The notes under the pieces are model-generated. The model was not told the origin of the DNA, did not search any database, and saw nothing but the letters and a program-made list of their open reading frames with translations. From positions 1 through 8,836 of the forward strand of contig CAZKUN010000330.1 of NCBI GenBank assembly GCA_964555935.1: DNA of 8,836 nucleotides. The letters are read 5' to 3'. Positions 5,739 through 8,836 of this stretch are shown here, piece after piece. The stretch comes from CAZKUN01 sp964555935 (lineage in GTDB: Bacteria; Armatimonadota; Zipacnadia; Zipacnadales; VGFC01). Within the stretch, counting starts at the first letter, position 1. Each line of letters opens with the position of its first letter. The translations under genes were made by a program, and so were the position numbers.

Positions 5739-8534
5739 TCACTGTGGCGCGTCGGGCGGAGCTGAGTGTACCGCAAGAGGGATCACGAAGGGGTTCTCAC
5801 CTATGATCGCGCGCCGTGGGAAGTATACCTCACGTGTTTCGTTCCCCTCGATCCTGAGACCGTGGTCGTCTGCGAGAGCGATCAACGTGCGCCCGCCATC
5901 GGATGCTATGTGGTCGATCTCGTAGCCGTGGGTGTATCCGTTGCCGTGGGTGACAGTCATCCACGTGCCTCGCAGCGCCTCGCCCGATGGCAGGTCCGCC
6001 TCGGTGATGAACGCATCCAGCAGGTCGCCGTCCGCCTGGCGCGTTGCGCCCAGGATGTTGCCCGTGTAGGGTGCCCGCGGTGACTCGAGGACGAAGTCGC
6101 CGCTCCCGATCCTCTCCCCATCGAACAGCCAGGCGCTCGGGGCCTGCCCCTCCCGCCGGCGTATGATCCCCAACCGCCCGCTCATCGTCACCCCGTCAGC
6201 CGTCGCGCGCTCAGCAAACGGCGGCGCATCGAGAGTCGCGATGATGGTATCGACGGCCTCGTTGTGCTCGACCCGGATTGCGACCGCGTTGTCGTCACGC
6301 GACGACAGGTCTGCGCTTGTCACGCTGCTCACGAATGGCCGGCCGTCGAAGGGCTCGTGGACCGCGACAAACAGGCTCATCAGCCCATCACCGGTGTCGT
6401 CGTCGGATTGAGGCGCCTCGAATCCGTAATGTGTCTGCACGAGCGGGTGGAGGATGGCACTGTCGGCCTTGCGCCTGACCAAAAGCTGCGGCATCCAGAA
6501 GTCATACACCTTGTGCCCGTCCGCTCCGTCATTGTCTCCCGTCCTGCGCACCGATGGACTTCTCCCGAGGAAGACCTCGCTTCGCGGCCCGCCGATCATG
6601 TGCACCCGGACGCCACGCTCTGGTTGATCCACATACCGGAATGTCGTCGTGAAGGGCTCGACGGTCTCGGCCCCCGCCATGTCCCGCATCATGCCATAGG
6701 GGTTCGTGGGATCCCACTGTTCGTTGGGCTCGCGCCATTCCTCATCGTCTTCCAGCATCCACTTGCGTGGGTCTGACAGCGCCAGCGTGGAGGTGGCGGT
6801 CATGTCGAGGTCTGCGTCGCCATGGAGAAGCCAATCGTGTACGGACCCGCCCCGGACCCGGAAGACGTCGACGACATAGGCGTCTGTTTCCGACACCGGC
6901 ACGACCACCAGCGTTCGCCGGTACATGTCCACGCTGTCGATGTCGGGGTGCGTTCCATCTCCGTCTACGTTGTACCCGCGACTCCCCTCGGCCTCGACGA
7001 CCGATACGCCGCCGACATCGGGGAAGTACGCCAAGAGATCGCAGTCAGTGCCGGTGTCCGCGTAGGATGTGATGCTCTGGTCGCTGCGGTTCACCACAAC
7101 CGTATTGTGACCCGCGGTGCTCGTGCACCAATACCGCATCTGCGACAACGTGTACCCCAAGTCCGACAGCATCTCGCGCCCCTTGGCCCAGAGGGCGATG
7201 CTGAGGTTGTCGTAGTGGTCATGCCCGTGAGACCCGGAAAAGCGCAGGTGCGCCTGCATCTGATGGTCTCCCGCACCTCTTCCCAGGGCGGCGTGACCGT
7301 ACTGGGGGAGGATCGCCGAAACGGTCTCGGCGCGGGGCGAGCGTGAGAACAGGTGTTTGTGGGAGAATGTATCGCCGATGACCGCCGCATAGCCCAGCGG
7401 GTCATCCAGCACGCCGGGGCCGTTGAGGCACTTGGCGAAGAACAGCAGGTCCTTCTCCGGCTCGAAGTCGTCAAACCGCACGCCGTCAGTGTCGTCGATG
7501 TAGCCCGGTGGATCGGAATACCCCCGCAAGCTCGCGAAGGACGACTTCAATCCTCCCAGCGTGATGGCGTGATACCAGGGGCACTCCCGCCAGGCTCCAT
7601 CGACATAGCTGCCGGCGTCGACAATCTCGCTCATGCAGCGGAATGCCCAATGAACGTCGCCGGGCTCTCCGATAGTACGCGCGATCTTCACGGCTCGAGA
7701 CAGGTAATACGGCGCCATGTTGCCGTGGTCCCGCATGGGCAAAGCCTTCATGCAGTCAATGGTCGCCCTGAGGAAGTCGTCCTCGAACCGCTGGCGCACG
7801 TCGTAACCGCGCTCCCGGGATAGCTCTTCGAAGGCACTGCTGCCATACACCGTGGCGTAGACATCGGGGATGACGTGTGGTATCTCGTCGGGTCGCCATC
7901 GCCCCCATCGTCCCCCATTCCAGACCAGCGGGGCCGTCTGATCCAGGGCGAACTCGAACTGCCGCTGCAATTGCACGATGACGGGGTAGTGCGGGTACAC
8001 CTGGGCAATGCGATCCAGCACCAACACGACGCGCCGCGCGTATTCCTCATCGCCCGTTGCCTCATACGCTTCCGCCAGAGCCTCGCACTGTTGGAGCAGC
8101 CACCCTCGCCTGTAGAGTGACGCGTGTGCGGTCAGGAAGTGCTGCACATCGTGGTCCGTGCTGTGGTGGTAGGTGTAGAGAATCGTCTCGCCCAGCGCGT
8201 TCTGTCCGCTGACGGTCTGGTCCTCGGGGTAGTCCTCGTTCGGGTAGACGGTATCGCAGAACCTGCACTTGAGTTCATCCGGCCGGTCGACACTCCACTC
8301 GAACACATTGGCGCCCTGCGAGCCGCCGAAGCAATTGGGACAGTCGCAGTTGCTGCGGATGGACTTGTCCGGCACGAGAGCCAACATCGCTTCGTCGCTC
8401 ATTGCCATCACCTCAGCGACGGCCTTTTCGGCGGCGTCTCTCTCCGCACGATCGGGCGCGTTCTGCTGCTGAGCCTCGAGCAGCGCGGGCCCAACGACGA
8501 AGATCAGCGCGCATGCGAACTGTACCTGCTTCAC
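5739..8534 (-). CDS. Secreted heparinase II/III-like polysaccharide lyase
   Basis: The product is 931 residues and starts with GTG (8534-8532). No ATG occurs just upstream in frame, and this start gives a clean signal peptide (FACALIFVVGPALLEA, cleavage after ~21). A weak GAGGCGG ribosome site lies upstream. A cysteine cluster follows: C63-x-C65-xx-C68 and C90-xx-C93 (NCDCPNC ... KCRFCDTVYPN), which looks like a zinc ribbon. An alpha-helical toroid spans ~115-420, with MRDHGNMAPYY (H270, N272) and CPWYHAITLGGL (Y321, H322) as candidate catalytic segments. The family signature follows at 433-481: GSHGHDHYDNLSIALWAKG, then LSDLGY, then STAGHNTVVV. By analogy with heparinase II, H438 would be the catalytic histidine and H440, D458 and H476 the metal ligands; this mapping is inferred from memory of the fold. 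The rest, ~490-931, is beta-sandwich. Heparinase II/III enzymes cleave uronate-containing polysaccharides by beta-elimination. The exact substrate cannot be read here. It converges on the GH123-like gene and so has its own promoter. Confidence 0.85.
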   Translation of the reverse strand: MKQVQFACALIFVVGPALLEAQQQNAPDRAERDAAEKAVAEVMAMSDEAMLALVPDKSIRSNCDCPNCFGGSQGANVFEWSVDRPDELKCRFCDTVYPNEDYPEDQTVSGQNALGETILYTYHHSTDHDVQHFLTAHASLYRRGWLLQQCEALAEAYEATGDEEYARRVVLVLDRIAQVYPHYPVIVQLQRQFEFALDQTAPLVWNGGRWGRWRPDEIPHVIPDVYATVYGSSAFEELSRERGYDVRQRFEDDFLRATIDCMKALPMRDHGNMAPYYLSRAVKIARTIGEPGDVHWAFRCMSEIVDAGSYVDGAWRECPWYHAITLGGLKSSFASLRGYSDPPGYIDDTDGVRFDDFEPEKDLLFFAKCLNGPGVLDDPLGYAAVIGDTFSHKHLFSRSPRAETVSAILPQYGHAALGRGAGDHQMQAHLRFSGSHGHDHYDNLSIALWAKGREMLSDLGYTLSQMRYWCTSTAGHNTVVVNRSDQSITSYADTGTDCDLLAYFPDVGGVSVVEAEGSRGYNVDGDGTHPDIDSVDMYRRTLVVVPVSETDAYVVDVFRVRGGSVHDWLLHGDADLDMTATSTLALSDPRKWMLEDDEEWREPNEQWDPTNPYGMMRDMAGAETVEPFTTTFRYVDQPERGVRVHMIGGPRSEVFLGRSPSVRRTGDNDGADGHKVYDFWMPQLLVRRKADSAILHPLVQTHYGFEAPQSDDDTGDGLMSLFVAVHEPFDGRPFVSSVTSADLSSRDDNAVAIRVEHNEAVDTIIATLDAPPFAERATADGVTMSGRLGIIRRREGQAPSAWLFDGERIGSGDFVLESPRAPYTGNILGATRQADGDLLDAFITEADLPSGEALRGTWMTVTHGNGYTHGYEIDHIASDGGRTLIALADDHGLRIEGNETREVYFPRRAIIGENPFVIPLAVHSAPPDAPQ

Positions 8535-8659
8535 GTGGGCCCGCCTCGTGGGTCCAGGGCACCCGCTTGCAGTAGCAGCGAGGCCCCGTATCGGACTGGG
8601 TACAAGGGTTGTGGCTCAGACCTCTCTCATTCGTAGCGGCACTTCACCACGCGAACTCC

Positions 8660-8674
8660 CGGAACCTCCGGAAC
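8660..8674. promoter_or_regulatory. Direct repeat CGGAAC-N3-CGGAAC upstream of the lyase gene
   Basis: Two CGGAAC hexamers with a 9-bp period, and a further CCGGAA at 8682-8687, lie 126 nt upstream of the lyase start. The period is the same as in the CGGTAAC pair found three times in the window, which makes it a possible related binding site. It is short enough to be chance. Confidence 0.2.
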
Positions 8675-8716
8675 GTGGGCCCCGGAAGCAACCGTGCTGC
8701 CGTCCGCCATATCAGC

Positions 8717-8776
8717 CGGTAACAGCGGTAACGGGTTCCGCGCACATCATCTTCGGGCCAGCCGAGAAGCGAGTAG
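8717..8776 (+). repeat. Intergenic repeat, copy 3 (left part)
   Basis: The first ~60 nt align with copies 1 and 2: CGGTAACAGCGGTAAC, then GGGTTCCGCGCA, a diverged CTTC block, GCCAGCCGA-G-AAGCGA and G-x-AGG. Past this point I find no match to the conserved ATTGCTCGGACC block before the window ends, and the left arm TGCCC is replaced by ATCAGC. The copy is either diverged, truncated or continued beyond the edge. It lies 183 nt upstream of the lyase start and runs in the opposite direction to that gene. Confidence 0.6.
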
Positions 8777-8803
8777 GCCGTGCGAGGCCTCCTGTCGAAC
8801 AGG
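8775..8803 (+). other. Two adjacent small inverted repeats after repeat copy 3
   Basis: AGGCC-GTGCGA-GGCCT (8775-8790) is followed immediately by CCTGT-CGA-ACAGG (8791-8803). Both have perfect 5-bp arms. They could be stems of the diverged third repeat copy or chance. No coding region can be supported in 8535-8836. Confidence 0.25.
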
Positions 8804-8836
8804 TGGTGTGTCCAGAGCGGGCAACCGTGTCATGAG

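Noticed and set aside
8548..8835. Plus-strand frame at the right edge
   Set aside because: It has no stop in the window, no ribosome site and unremarkable composition, and it crosses repeat copy 3.
1..8836. CRISPR array, tRNA or rRNA genes
   Set aside because: No regularly spaced repeat array, cloverleaf-like segment or rRNA-like conserved block was seen on either strand.

Overview
The window is GC-rich bacterial DNA. It carries large secreted polysaccharide-degrading enzymes with purine-rich Shine-Dalgarno sequences, long non-coding gaps and decayed gene pieces. The protein styles suggest an environmental bacterium of the Armatimonadota / Planctomycetota / Verrucomicrobiota kind: a GH123/DUF4091-type enzyme with several added carbohydrate-binding-like modules, a heparinase II/III-type lyase, and a parallel beta-helix C-terminus ending in DIGAFE. 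This assignment rests on protein style only; there is no marker gene.

Layout. (1) 984-1, minus strand: the first ~328 codons of a secreted protein whose 3' end lies beyond the window. It is probably the accessory N-terminal part of a larger glycosidase-like protein. (2) 985-1805, no intact gene: a C-terminal relic of a parallel beta-helix protein (1016-1210, minus), a relic of an integrase-type transposase (1243-1422, minus), copy 1 of an intergenic repeat (1505-1636), and two short perfect hairpins in the leader of the next gene. (3) 1806-5297, plus strand: a 1163-residue secreted multidomain GH123-like enzyme. (4) 5298-5738, the gap between two convergent genes: repeat copy 2 (5437-5569) and GC-rich hairpins that could act as terminators. 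(5) 8534-5739, minus strand: a 931-residue secreted heparinase II/III-like polysaccharide lyase with a GTG start. (6) 8535-8836, no gene seen: repeat copy 3 (from 8717) and small direct and inverted repeats.

How it may work together. GH123 is known for exo-acting N-acetyl-beta-galactosaminidases. Heparinase II/III-fold enzymes cleave uronic-acid-containing polysaccharides by beta-elimination. With the lost beta-helix protein, the locus looks like a piece of a catabolic island for an amino-sugar/uronate polymer (glycosaminoglycan-like). The substrate is inferred from family membership only.

The most unusual signal is the intergenic repeat. Copies 1 and 2 are about 130 nt long and share conserved ends around a divergent centre. 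Each has a closing stem whose two arms changed together: TGCCCCGG/CCGGGGCA in copy 1 and TGCCCGG/CCGGGCA in copy 2. All three copies carry the direct repeat CGGTAAC-N2-CGGTAAC. This looks like an undescribed structured RNA, a regulator-binding element, or both.
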